Part shown: positions 1 through 7,770 of the stretch, piece by piece
Layout of the letters: each line of letters opens with the position of its first letter
Numbering within the stretch: the first letter of the stretch is position 1
Origin: Bacteroidota bacterium
GTDB lineage: Bacteria > Bacteroidota > Bacteroidia > Sphingobacteriales > Sphingobacteriaceae
DNA length: 45,862 bases
Reading direction: 5' to 3'
NCBI GenBank assembly: GCA_013289045.1
Contig: JABDAU010000024.1
Span: 1-45,862, forward strand
Translations under genes and position numbers: made by a program
The notes under the pieces: model-generated
Databases searched by the model: none
Told to the model about the DNA's origin: nothing
What the model saw: only the letters and a program-made list of their open reading frames with translations

Positions 1-1236
1 ATAAACGATATTCTCGTGTTGGTTGAGGATACGCAAAAAAGCATCATCTTTTAAATTTATGGATATATTGTTAATTGTACAATCGAAGTTTGTTACCCGA
101 TAGATTTGAGCTAACTCATTGAAAGCTTCTCGTGAATCAAGTATTGCAGGCCCATCCTTGTGATGCTCAATTCGGATTACCAGCGTAAGGCCTGGAAGTT
201 GGCGCGTACTGTTAAGCCGTCGAGAAGGATTTATTACATAGTTTTTCTCATTTATATGATCGAGTGTTCTGGAAAAGGAGGAGTAGTCCGCGCTATTGTA
301 GTGGTAACGAGCAATTACAGGCAGTTTGTCGTTGGGATCTGAATAATCATTTCCTTCAACGATTTTGACTTCCCACTCTGGAATGTCTTTCCCTGGATCT
401 CTCGGATTGAAATGTTGATACAGTGCAACACATATATACGAATTGATAAAGAAAGTACGGATATGCGCATCGAGGGACCCCTGCGGAAAAAACTGACTGT
501 TACCATTAAAGTCGGCATAACAGATAATATTGTTAAGGTCCTGCTGGCCGCTTTCGATAGTTGCTGTACCGCTACTGTCTTTTAATTGTATATAGTGTTC
601 ATTGGCGCCCCACAAAGTTTGGCGAGCGTACGATAGTCGCTTTAACGGGTCAAGTACATATTCTTGCCGACTGTGCGCGCTCCTACTGGCAGTACTGTCT
701 ATCAATTGGTCGTAAAGGTTTCCGATGTAAGCATTAAGATTAGCGACGGTGCTGCGCTTTTCAAATTCGAACCCGATATTGAAGGTAACATTGCTGAAAG
801 GCCAAGCAGCAATGTTGGCAGATGTAAGTATAGCCCGGCTGGTGTCGAGCTGCTGGTGTTGTAAAATGAAAGATTGTGAATCGTCGCTAAGTTGTTTAGA
901 TTGGCCTCGAAGTAAAATACTATCCTGGTGAATTATGGATAGACTTTTCGCTATTTCGGCTGTATCGCCCCTAACCAGGGTATCCAGTTTCGCTATCTGT
1001 GCTTTTTCTTTAGCGTTTGAAGCTTTCTCGTCAAGGAACTGCGTAAAAACTGCAATAATACCCGCTGCAACAATAAAGGCGTATAGTAAACTGCGTCCTT
1101 CTTTTTTCTCTTTAGCGGTTCTTTTTTCTTTTTTTTGTGATTCATAAACAAGACCATAGATGCCGGAACCGGTAGCCACCAATATGGCTAAGTATTTTAA
1201 ACATTCGAGAAAAATAGAGTAGGGGCTATCGGACAT
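1..1236 (-). CDS. Membrane-anchored hypothetical protein, 3' end cut by window edge
   Basis: Reading the minus strand from the ATG at 1236 gives 412 uninterrupted codons to the left edge, so the C-terminus is missing. The protein starts MSDSPYSIFLECLKYLAI. It has a hydrophobic segment at about residues 9-30, a basic KKEKRTAKEKKEG linker, and a second hydrophobic segment at about 50-66. A polar, probably coiled-coil stretch rich in Lys, Gln, Asp and Ser follows (about 70-130), then a soluble domain of about 270 residues. The two membrane segments with a charged loop suggest an inner-membrane anchor. I recognise no domain family and no catalytic motif. The missing stop codon explains why a simple ORF search would overlook it. 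Product unknown; confidence in the gene itself is fairly high because of the long open frame. Confidence 0.8.
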   Translation of the reverse strand, partial: MSDSPYSIFLECLKYLAILVATGSGIYGLVYESQKKEKRTAKEKKEGRSLLYAFIVAAGIIAVFTQFLDEKASNAKEKAQIAKLDTLVRGDTAEIAKSLSIIHQDSILLRGQSKQLSDDSQSFILQHQQLDTSRAILTSANIAAWPFSNVTFNIGFEFEKRSTVANLNAYIGNLYDQLIDSTASRSAHSRQEYVLDPLKRLSYARQTLWGANEHYIQLKDSSGTATIESGQQDLNNIICYADFNGNSQFFPQGSLDAHIRTFFINSYICVALYQHFNPRDPGKDIPEWEVKIVEGNDYSDPNDKLPVIARYHYNSADYSSFSRTLDHINEKNYVINPSRRLNSTRQLPGLTLVIRIEHHKDGPAILDSREAFNELAQIYRVTNFDCTINNISINLKDDAFLRILNQHENIVY

Positions 1237-1596
1237 GATTCAGGTTAATGTTTAATTGAATACGGTTCAATGTAAATTTTTGATTGTATTTATAGTAGCT
1301 TAAAAATCATAACGTTTCTAAACCATAAATCAAATCAAAAAAACACACTTTGTACTTACGAAAAATAAGATACTTATTTGACTTAAACAAAAAAATCTGG
1401 CATATACAACATAAACAGATTTCAATAAGACACATCCTGAATGATGCTTATAACGTTATGAAAAAAGACTTTAGATGTATTGATTAAGTACAATGTTTGT
1501 CAATATCCTTGTTATACTAAGCATAGTGAAGCACCTGCGAACTATGCATTGCGGACTATGCATGTCGGTTATGCATAGCTGATAGGTTCTTCGCTG
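1237..1596. other. AT-rich intergenic stretch without a recognisable gene
   Basis: About 360 bases upstream of the left-edge membrane-protein gene. The first ~270 bases are strongly AT-rich and probably contain that gene's promoter, but I find no clean TAnnTTTG box on the minus strand. The last ~70 bases carry short iterations of the word ATGCAT (around 1543-1577). No ORF with plausible codon use. Confidence 0.5.
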
Positions 1597-1670
1597 CCGC
1601 TCAGAATGACAAGTTGGTGGGCGAGCATCAGCGTAATCTTTTAATCCGTTTAATCATGGTTCAGACAATG
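1597..1670 (+). repeat. Direct repeat copy 1 (CCGCTCAGAATGAC element)
   Basis: Begins CCGCTCAGAATGACAAGTTG and ends around GGTTCAGACAATG. It is nearly identical in order and length to a second copy at 1730-1800, sharing CCGCTCAGAATGACA, GTTGGTGGG, GCATCAG, GTAATCT, TTAATCCGTTTAATC and GGTTCAGACAAT. Non-coding; probably a dispersed intergenic repeat. Confidence 0.7.
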
Positions 1671-1729
1671 GCGCATACCTATAAACGCAGAGTTTGCTTT
1701 GTCGTTGCGTTCGCGCTATCCTGCTCACT

Positions 1730-1800
1730 CCGCTCAGAATGACAGGTTGGTGGGGTGCATCAGGGTAATCTATTAATCCGTTTAATCTTGGTTCAGACAA
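1730..1800 (+). repeat. Direct repeat copy 2 (CCGCTCAGAATGAC element)
   Basis: Second copy of the element at 1597-1670, same orientation, 133 bp further on, with a few substitutions and small indels. The sequence between the copies holds no gene. Confidence 0.7.
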
Positions 1801-1874
1801 TAATCGTCAGGCATTTGCGCACGGTCTTCGACAGGCTCAGACTGACGACGCTCTTTTTTCTCACGAATCAACCC

Positions 1875-1973
1875 GCGTTAGGGATGGCAGCGGAAAGCCC
1901 ACAGCTGCGTTGGGATTGTGCGGTGGCGGCGAGGACTTGCAGCGTACAGCCCGGGCCGCAGGCAACGCCCAAA
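1875..1973 (+). repeat. GCGTTAGGGAT...GGCAACGCCC dispersed element, copy A
   Basis: GC-rich ~100-bp block starting GCGTTAGGGAT and ending GCCCGGGCCGC then GGCAACGCCCAAA, six bases from the tetR stop codon. A second member with the same two ends lies in inverted orientation at 3574-3679. The interiors are diverged and rich in short palindromes. The base composition differs clearly from the surrounding AT-rich DNA. Confidence 0.65.
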
Positions 1974-1978
1974 CATCA

Positions 1979-2560
1979 CTACCCCAACACTGAAAGCGTC
2001 AACGTAATGATATCGTTAAACACCTGGCGGTCGGACACGGATTTGGCGGCTACGCGGAGGCCTTTGATGTTGTTGATGATGAATTTGGCAAGCAGACGGG
2101 CGTCCTGCATGTTGGTGATCTCGCCTTTTTGCTGGCCGGCTTTTATGGTTTCGCAAAAGAAGTCTTCCATTTGGCGGTCGTTTTGGCAAAGCATGTTGCT
2201 TACTGCCTCGTCTATGGGCGCCATTTCTACCGATGCGTTTACCATGAAGCAGCCCTTGTGCTCTTCGTCGGCTACCAGCTCGTTCACAATATTGCTTAAG
2301 ATCTGGGCGATGGCTTCTTTAGTGGTGGCGGCATTACGCACTATGGTTTGCAGGTTTGCTTCGGTACTCGCCTTGTAATTTTCAAGCGCCTGCATAAACA
2401 GCGCATGCTTGTCGCCAAACGTGTCGTACAGGCTCGAACGGCTGATGCCCAGCTCGTCTATCAGGTCCTGCATGGAGGTTGCGTTGTAGCCCTTGAGCCA
2501 AAACAAATGCATTGCTTTTTCCAGCACTTCCTGCTCATCAAAATCTTTTGTCCTTGCCAT
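1979..2560 (-). CDS. TetR/AcrR family transcriptional regulator
   Basis: A 193-residue protein. The N-terminal TetR helix-turn-helix is clear: MARTKDFDEQEVLEKAMHLF is followed by a WLKGYNATSMQDL recognition region and GISRSSLYDTFGDKHALF, the family's hallmark Y.xF..K element (about residues 10-56). The remaining ~135 residues form the variable helical ligand-binding and dimer domain. It lies downstream of the SDR gene on the same strand, separated by a structured repeat. The family usually represses neighbouring genes. Three GGAAY-N4-RTTCC palindromes upstream of the SDR gene (3472-3554) are the obvious candidate operators. The ligand is unknown. Confidence 0.92.
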   Translation of the reverse strand: MARTKDFDEQEVLEKAMHLFWLKGYNATSMQDLIDELGISRSSLYDTFGDKHALFMQALENYKASTEANLQTIVRNAATTKEAIAQILSNIVNELVADEEHKGCFMVNASVEMAPIDEAVSNMLCQNDRQMEDFFCETIKAGQQKGEITNMQDARLLAKFIINNIKGLRVAAKSVSDRQVFNDIITLTLSVLG

Positions 2561-2623
2561 ATACGTAAAGCAGTAAAGCCCTGCCCGTTGAAGGGCAAAG
2601 CTATCACTTAATTTAATAAATTC

Positions 2624-2688
2624 CTACCCACCAAATACCCCTACGGGGTATAGAAAGGCCAATTTGTTCCGTAGGAACAACTGGGTAG
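2624..2688. repeat. Three-stem inverted-repeat element between SDR and tetR
   Basis: An outer stem CTACCCA (2624-2630) / TGGGTAG (2682-2688) encloses two perfect hairpins: ATACCCC-TAC-GGGGTAT (2635-2651) and TTGTTCC-GTA-GGAACAA (2664-2680). Both have 7-bp stems and 3-base loops. The element starts five bases after the SDR stop codon in the direction of transcription. It could fold as a three-way junction in RNA and act as a terminator, attenuator or mRNA stabiliser. The architecture suggests a dispersed repeat. Confidence 0.7.
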
Positions 2689-2692
2689 AAAA

Positions 2693-3442
2693 TTAGCGTT
2701 GGCCGCCGCCTGCCAGCAATGTTTCGCCGGTTAACCAGGCTGAATCGTCAGATGCCAGGAACACGGCCAACGGCGCAATGTCCTGCGGCTGACCGATACG
2801 ACCAAGCGGCACGGTTTTCTCTAATTCCTTCTGAAAATCGCTGCCGATGAAGCCTGCGGTATGCGTACCTTCAGTTTCAACCATGCCCGGGTTAATGGAA
2901 TTTACGCGGATGTTGCGCGGGCCCAATTCGTTTGCCAGCACATGGGTAATGGAATCCACCGCGCCCTTGGTTGCAGTGTAAATTGAGCTGGCAGGAGGGG
3001 CGATTGCGGTAACCACCGAACCGATATTGATAATGCTGCCGCCTTTGGCGCCAAACTGTTTTACAGCCGCCTTGCTGGCCAGCAATAAACCCAGCACGTT
3101 GGTATTGAACTGGCGGTGAAATTCGTCGGCAGAAACTTCTTCTATCGGCAAGAATTGGTACACGCCTGCGTTGTTTACCAATATATCAGCGTCGCCGAAT
3201 GCCTTGGCGGTTTCGGCAAAAATATGCTCTACATCAGCAGCATCAGAAACATTGCCCTTTACGGCAATTGCACGACCGCCGTTTTTAACGATCTCGTCCA
3301 CCACCTTGTCGGCGCCTTCTTTCGACGAAGAGTAATTAACCACTACTGCTGCGCCGGCTGTAGCAAGATGTTTAGCGATGCTTGCGCCTATGCCTTTTGA
3401 TGCGCCGGTAACCACGGCTACCTTATTTTCTAACTTTTTCAT
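2693..3442 (-). CDS. SDR family NAD(P)-dependent oxidoreductase (classical, FabG-like)
   Basis: 249 residues, the usual length for classical short-chain dehydrogenases. Visible motifs: the TGASKGIG cofactor loop (residues 12-19), NNAG, the catalytic Ser in the INIGS segment, the YTATK active-site pair, and the NSINPG motif after it. The sequence downstream of the TGxxxGxG loop (VVVNYSSSKEGA) favours NADP, as in FabG-like enzymes. The substrate cannot be read from sequence. It is the first gene of a two-gene block with the downstream tetR. Its promoter region carries three operator-like palindromes, so it is probably the regulated target, perhaps handling a reactive carbonyl or xenobiotic. Confidence 0.93.
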   Translation of the reverse strand: MKKLENKVAVVTGASKGIGASIAKHLATAGAAVVVNYSSSKEGADKVVDEIVKNGGRAIAVKGNVSDAADVEHIFAETAKAFGDADILVNNAGVYQFLPIEEVSADEFHRQFNTNVLGLLLASKAAVKQFGAKGGSIINIGSVVTAIAPPASSIYTATKGAVDSITHVLANELGPRNIRVNSINPGMVETEGTHTAGFIGSDFQKELEKTVPLGRIGQPQDIAPLAVFLASDDSAWLTGETLLAGGGQR

Positions 3443-3471
3443 TGTTATTTGTTTTCTTTAATTTGCTATCT

Positions 3472-3554
3472 GGAACAATTGTTCCGCAAACATAATATCA
3501 TTTTGGAATAACCGTTCCGGAAAAGAAATAAGATTGTATTGGAATGACAATTCC
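3472..3554 (-). promoter_or_regulatory. SDR promoter with three TetR-type operator palindromes
   Basis: Three 14-bp palindromes of form GGAAY-N4-RTTCC: GGAACAATTGTTCC (3472-3485, perfect), GGAATAACCGTTCC (3505-3518) and GGAATGACAATTCC (3541-3554), with starts spaced 33 and 36 bp. On the minus strand a perfect Bacteroidota -7 box TATGTTTG lies at 3494-3487. The first palindrome therefore covers the expected start site, the second the -33 region, and the third lies upstream. This layout fits repression by the adjacent TetR protein, which is inference. Confidence 0.75.
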
Positions 3555-3573
3555 GGAATGGGTAGGGAGGAGA

Positions 3574-3679
3574 TTTGGGCGTTGCCGCAGCCTGCGCTGA
3601 GGCCCTCGAAGCGGCCCGGGCTTTGCGGGGCTCCGCTGCGCTGCGGCCCTGCGGGCTGAACCCCTACAATCCCTAACGC
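3574..3679 (-). repeat. GCGTTAGGGAT...GGCAACGCCC dispersed element, copy B
   Basis: On the minus strand it starts GCGTTAGGGATTG and ends CGGCAACGCCCAAA, matching both ends of copy A (1875-1973) in opposite orientation. It is GC-rich, with internal alternating GCAGCGCAGCGG-type palindromes. A further GC-rich stretch to about 3760 (CTCTCTCCGCTGCGCGGAAAGAGGG, read in two halves) forms its own hairpin. The long open frame through this region (3458-3799) is a by-product of base composition and is not called. Confidence 0.65.
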
Positions 3680-3805
3680 TGAACGCGACCCGGTAGACTC
3701 ACCCCGACGAGGCTTCGCCCGTCGACCCTCTCTCCGCTGCGCGGAAAGAGGGTAGCTGCAGTTGCTGGGTTGATTGACCGCTTGTTTGCTATATGACATA
3801 CAGTA

Positions 3806-3960
3806 GGTGTAGCGTTTGCGCTACGCTTTACACAGGGAAACGCTACGCTTTACGGCCTTTATGCTACACTTTGCTACACCTTTAATAAATTTAAGTATCA
3901 GATATACAGCTATTTAATTTGTGGTCAAGTGCAAATTCGCCTATGATTAGCGCTACACTT
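3806..3960 (-). repeat. GTAGC-iterated element, copy 1
   Basis: The words GTAGC/GCTAC recur at least six times in about 150 bp. On the minus strand the order is GTGTAGCGCT, ~75 AT-rich bases, GTAGCAAAGTGTAGCAT (3877-3861), then further GTAGCG iterations and a terminal inverted GTAGCG...CGCTAC. A diverged copy with the same exact 17-mer and similar spacing lies at 36690-36847 in the opposite orientation. It lies immediately upstream of the acyltransferase gene. Confidence 0.55.
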
Positions 3961-4025
3961 TTTTGACGAAAAATGCGAAGAAAGTGCTAATTTTTGTGAC
4001 ATTTGGTGTAAACTCTGCACCAGGC

Positions 4026-5093
4026 ATGACCTTAGATACCACCCACCACAAACACCAAAACCTCGACTGGATCAACAACCTGCGGGTGCTGGCCATGTTT
4101 ATGGTGGTGATCATCCATACCTCGTCGCCGCTACTCATGGGCTACGGTCGCGTGCCGTTGAGCGACTGGCTTTGGGGCGATTTTTATAACGGACTGGCGC
4201 GTTTCGGCGTGCCTGTTTTTGTGATGATCACTGGGGCATTATTACTGCCACGAGAGTATGAGTTGGGCGACTTCCTGAAACGCCGGCTGGGGCGCATCAT
4301 TACACCCTTCATTTTCTGGAGCCTGGTGTATGTAGCTTATGCCTGGTACAACGAGGATATCAATTTCACCCCCAACATTTGGGCCGATACCAAAATGGTG
4401 CTGCACCAACTGAAATATGGCGCTTATTACCATTTATGGTATGTGTACATGCTTATCGGACTGTACTTTGTAATACCGATCCTGGGCAAATTTGTGCGGA
4501 ATGCGAATGAAAAGGAGATCGTTTACTTTTTGATCGTTTGGCTGGCGGTGATGTTTTTGGCGCAGCCTTATTTGGTGCGGTTTAATCCTTCGGTGGATCT
4601 GCATTATTTTGTGGGGTATATCGGCTATTTGGTTTTGGGCCATTATCTTACGGTAAAGCAATTCTCGCCAAGGTTTACCCGTGGATGGATTTTGCTGATA
4701 TTTTTATTTACGCTGGTGTTGATCGTTGGCGGTACTTACTGGGCGTGCCTGCAAAATAAAGGGTTGACGTTGTTTTACGAGCCTTTAAGCCCTACTATTG
4801 TATTGTTATCATCAAGCGTATATCTATTATTCAGGTTTACCCTTATCAAATGGCCCGCATGGCTTAAAAAAGCCCGCGACTTTATCTGCGCCTACACTTT
4901 CGGTATTTACCTGGCCCATGCACTGCTACTGGACATTATGGGCGATCCGGATTATCATATCAGCATCAACTGGCAGTTTTGCAACCCGTCGGTTAGTATC
5001 CCGCTTACGGCGCTTATTTGCTTTGCTGCGGCGTTGCTGCTGGTTTGGCTGGTCAGCAAGATACCGTTTGTGGGGAAATGGGTTTCGGCATAA
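4026..5093 (+). CDS. Acyltransferase-3 family integral membrane protein
   Basis: 355 residues from the ATG at 4026. A TTG 63 bases earlier would add a non-conserved 21-residue tail, so I prefer the ATG, which places the family start (LDWINNLRVLAMFMVVIIHTS) about ten residues in. The conserved early His in VVIIHT and the ~10 predicted membrane helices are typical of acyltransferase-3 proteins, which O-acetylate surface polysaccharides, peptidoglycan or lipids. The Trp- and Tyr-rich loop around residues 110-130 (YHLWYVYMLIGLY) is also a family feature. It is followed by a GT39-like transferase on the same strand, which suggests a shared role in envelope glycan decoration. The acyl acceptor is unknown. 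Confidence 0.9.
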   Translation: MTLDTTHHKHQNLDWINNLRVLAMFMVVIIHTSSPLLMGYGRVPLSDWLWGDFYNGLARFGVPVFVMITGALLLPREYELGDFLKRRLGRIITPFIFWSLVYVAYAWYNEDINFTPNIWADTKMVLHQLKYGAYYHLWYVYMLIGLYFVIPILGKFVRNANEKEIVYFLIVWLAVMFLAQPYLVRFNPSVDLHYFVGYIGYLVLGHYLTVKQFSPRFTRGWILLIFLFTLVLIVGGTYWACLQNKGLTLFYEPLSPTIVLLSSSVYLLFRFTLIKWPAWLKKARDFICAYTFGIYLAHALLLDIMGDPDYHISINWQFCNPSVSIPLTALICFAAALLLVWLVSKIPFVGKWVSA

Positions 5094-5130
5094 ATTTTAA
5101 CGGCATTGCCTAAAGCTGGATAATATCTGA

Positions 5131-5138
5131 TAATTTTG
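5131..5138 (+). promoter_or_regulatory. -7 promoter box TAATTTTG
   Basis: A match to the Bacteroidota TAnnTTTG box about 42 bases upstream of the glycosyltransferase ATG. A TTG 22 bases further upstream could be the -33 element, slightly outside the usual 19-base spacing. Confidence 0.4.
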
Positions 5139-5179
5139 ACAAATTTTCCAGCCCGGTAACGCTGGACTTACCTCTCGAA

Positions 5180-6823
5180 ATGAAAAAAATAAACGAAGGC
5201 AACGCCACCCGCAATACCCTGCTGCTCATCGTCATTACTTTTATTCTGCGCCTGTTGGTAGCCGCCTACACCGGCCTCGGCATCGGCGAAGCCTACTACT
5301 TCCGCGGCGCCATGCACCTGGATTGGAGCTATTTCGATCAGCCGCCATTGTTCTTCTGGCTAAGCGGGGCAAGCCTTAAAATATTCGGCCTTACTAACCT
5401 TGGCTTACGTTTCCCGGCAGTGCTGCTGTTTGCCGGTACCAGCTGGCTGTTGTTTGTTATTACCCGCAAACTGTTCAATGCCGCAGCCGGTTTCTGGGCC
5501 GTACTGATCATGAACCTAAGCGCGGTGTTCACCATCCCGATAGCCTGCTGGTTTCAGCCGGATGCGCCGCTGATGTTCTTCTGGCTGTTAAGCGCTTATT
5601 TCTTTGTTGATGTATTATCTATTACCAGCGAAGGTCGCGCTAAGCTGAGCACTGGTCGTGTATATTTCCTGTGGCTGATGGTGGGCGTAAGCATGGGGCT
5701 GGCTATTTTAAGTAAGTACCACACTATCTTCCTGTTTTTAGGTGTGCTGATATTTATTAGTGCAAACAAAAATCAGCGGCATTGGCTTCGTCATCCGGGT
5801 CCTTACATGGCGCTGGTGATCGCCATGCTGTTTGCAACGCCTATCCTATGGTGGAACTATCATCACCAATGGGTATCCTTCGCGTTCCAGGGCTCAAGAG
5901 CGGTTTCGGATGGTGGGTTGCACCCGTTATGGGTACTGCGGAGCATCGGTGGACAAATGCTTTGGCTGCTGCCGTGGCTGTGGTTCCCGCTTATCAGGCA
6001 GCTGTTCTATTCCTTTAAAATGCGGAACCAGTCGCAATCCTATAGCTTTTTATTCTGGACGGCTGTTTTGCCCCTCGTATTCTTCACCATCGTTACCTTA
6101 TGGAACGACCTGCAATACCATTTCCATTGGCAGGCGCCCGGTTATATGATGCTGTTTATCCCGCTGGGGTATGCTATCGATAAAAAGTTCAGCGGCAGTG
6201 CCGAAGCGCAAAAGGGTACACGCAGGTGGCTGACATTCTCCATATTATTCAGTGCAATTACCATTACTGTGCTTAACCTGCACGAGGTGACGGGTTTTTG
6301 GCAATCATACGGTCCGAGATGGGTGGTAGGTCTGCATGATTCAACTCCCGAACAAAAAGCCAAAGAAGTTGACCCCACCATGCAGGGCGTGGATTACGAC
6401 GGCATTTACGACCGCTTTGTAAAAGAAGGCTGGCTAAATAAACCCAACCTGTTTGCAGGTACCCCACGCTGGTGGCTGGTGGGCAAAGTAGACTGGGCAC
6501 TGAAAGGGCAGAAGGACATTGTTTGCTTCAACACCGATCCCCGTAACATCGTTTATTTGGTAGATCCAAATAAATTGCTGGGCAAAGATGCCATCGTTAT
6601 CGGGCAGGATACCAAAGTAAGCGTGGATAATGATGTACGCCCGTTCTTTGATACGGTAAAGCAACTGCCGGATATTACCATCTTCCGTAACGGCCGCGAT
6701 GAGCTGCATTTGCAGGTATATTATTGCACCCGTTTCCACGTGCCGGCCAAGCCGCATGAGGATTTGCCGGTGTACCACCAGTTAACAGGCAGACCGCCGT
6801 TTGGGAAGTTTAATACGTATTGA
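5180..6823 (+). CDS. ArnT/PMT-type (GT39/GT83-like) membrane glycosyltransferase
   Basis: 547 residues with about 10-12 hydrophobic helices, then a soluble C-terminal domain of about 170 residues. Near the N-terminus, GIGEAYYFRGA followed by LDWSYFDQPPLFFWL matches the first-loop acidic motif and the YFDxPPL motif of dolichyl-phosphate-mannose/lipid-linked-sugar transferases (PMT_2 superfamily). Such enzymes move a sugar from a polyprenyl-phosphate carrier to lipid A, protein or glycan on the periplasmic side. The His-rich WWNYHHQW and YHFHWQAPGY loops are also typical. The next gene begins one base after its stop, so the two are probably co-transcribed. The acceptor is not evident. Confidence 0.88.
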   Translation: MKKINEGNATRNTLLLIVITFILRLLVAAYTGLGIGEAYYFRGAMHLDWSYFDQPPLFFWLSGASLKIFGLTNLGLRFPAVLLFAGTSWLLFVITRKLFNAAAGFWAVLIMNLSAVFTIPIACWFQPDAPLMFFWLLSAYFFVDVLSITSEGRAKLSTGRVYFLWLMVGVSMGLAILSKYHTIFLFLGVLIFISANKNQRHWLRHPGPYMALVIAMLFATPILWWNYHHQWVSFAFQGSRAVSDGGLHPLWVLRSIGGQMLWLLPWLWFPLIRQLFYSFKMRNQSQSYSFLFWTAVLPLVFFTIVTLWNDLQYHFHWQAPGYMMLFIPLGYAIDKKFSGSAEAQKGTRRWLTFSILFSAITITVLNLHEVTGFWQSYGPRWVVGLHDSTPEQKAKEVDPTMQGVDYDGIYDRFVKEGWLNKPNLFAGTPRWWLVGKVDWALKGQKDIVCFNTDPRNIVYLVDPNKLLGKDAIVIGQDTKVSVDNDVRPFFDTVKQLPDITIFRNGRDELHLQVYYCTRFHVPAKPHEDLPVYHQLTGRPPFGKFNTY

Positions 6824-6824
6824 T

Positions 6825-7190
6825 ATGAGTTTAGAAACCAAAAGTCTATATAGCTTTAATAAGGAAGTCGATGGCAAATGGTATATCGACCTGCCCGGTT
6901 ATGAAGGGTTGAAAGCTGATCTTGAAATGGTTGAGGGTGCCGATAAAATGTTAGACTATGTGGGTGAAGGCAATAAAAATGTAAAGCTATTTCTTTCTGA
7001 GATTGATTTCGACGGAGCAAGCGAATTGCATTTGATGCACGACTACAGCAATCAAACCGGAGGTGGCGGAATTTATTTATTGAAGGCTTACAAAGACGTG
7101 GAGTTGAACCAGGAAATGTGGCTTTGCGAAGTTACTGAATGGGTATTCGGCAAATTACCCGCAATTATTTATTTCAAGAAAGCTGACTAA
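6825..7190 (+). CDS. Small hypothetical protein (possibly DUF6717-like)
   Basis: 121 residues from the ATG at 6825, one base after the stop of the glycosyltransferase gene. An upstream TTG at 6801 would overlap that gene and is less likely. There is no signal peptide or membrane segment. The C-terminal part (EMWLCEVTEWVFGKLPAIIYF) with an internal QTGGGGIY segment loosely recalls DUF6717, but I hold this only as a possibility. The tight spacing implies co-expression with the transferase. Function unknown. Confidence 0.75.
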   Translation: MSLETKSLYSFNKEVDGKWYIDLPGYEGLKADLEMVEGADKMLDYVGEGNKNVKLFLSEIDFDGASELHLMHDYSNQTGGGGIYLLKAYKDVELNQEMWLCEVTEWVFGKLPAIIYFKKAD

Positions 7191-7308
7191 TTCATTACGC
7201 ATTTTCGTAGGTATTCTTTTCATGATAAAATATGTGGGGTTTGTGTATAGTCCTGTTATACCCCTCACCTTGTCCGGTTTAACCCTTATCCAGCCAAAAT
7301 CTATTGCC

Positions 7309-7316
7309 TAAGTTTG
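7309..7316 (+). promoter_or_regulatory. -7 promoter box TAAGTTTG
   Basis: A perfect TAnnTTTG match 66 bases upstream of the VOC-protein ATG. The -33 element is not clear. Confidence 0.4.
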
Positions 7317-7382
7317 TATTGAGGGCTACGATGTTGGCCTGAAGTTTGCCACATAGTAACAAAACCTATAAAAACATAAATT

Positions 7383-7769
7383 ATGTTAGATCAAGCAAAA
7401 GCATTCAGCAGTTTTTCTGTAGATGATACACAGAAAGCCAAACAATTTTACCAGGATACATTAGGCATAAAAGTTTCCGACAGTATGCATGGCATCGTCA
7501 ATCTCGACCTGAACGATAACAACCACGTAATGCTCTACCCAAAACCCAACCACGAGCCGGCATCTTATACGGTGCTCAACTTCCCGGTTAATGATGTGGA
7601 AAAGGCCGTTGATGAGCTTACCGCAAAAGGCGTAAGTTTTGAGCATTACGATTATCCGCAAATGAAAACCGACGCAAAAGGCATCTTCCGCTATGAAAAT
7701 ATTACGCAGGCCTGGTTTAAAGATCCGGCAGGTAATATTTTGTCGGTAGTGAGTGATTCGGCGAAATAG
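7383..7769 (+). CDS. VOC superfamily (glyoxalase/bleomycin-resistance-like) protein
   Basis: 128 residues forming one VOC module pair. The N-terminal half (AFSSFSVDDTQKAKQFYQDTLGIKV) and C-terminal half (INVDDVEKAVDELTAKGV-like, then ITQAWFKDPAGNILSVV) show the usual beta-alpha-beta-beta-beta repeats. These proteins bind a divalent metal and act as isomerases, dioxygenases, epoxide-opening thiol transferases or drug binders. The specific activity cannot be assigned. It is a monocistronic gene, with its own -7 box upstream and a strong 100-bp hairpin one base after its stop. Confidence 0.88.
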   Translation: MLDQAKAFSSFSVDDTQKAKQFYQDTLGIKVSDSMHGIVNLDLNDNNHVMLYPKPNHEPASYTVLNFPVNDVEKAVDELTAKGVSFEHYDYPQMKTDAKGIFRYENITQAWFKDPAGNILSVVSDSAK

Positions 7770-7770
7770 T

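Noticed and set aside
1755..2378. 207-residue plus-strand open frame
   Set aside because: Overlaps the repeat elements and most of tetR on the opposite strand; its open state follows from tetR codon use.
3458..3799. 113-residue minus-strand open frame
   Set aside because: Covers the operators and the GC-rich repeat copy B; low-complexity Arg/Gly/Ser/Pro composition and no family resemblance. A by-product of the repeats.
3963..4025. TTG start giving a 376-residue acyltransferase
   Set aside because: The added 21 residues are not family-like; the ATG at 4026 fits the usual N-terminus.
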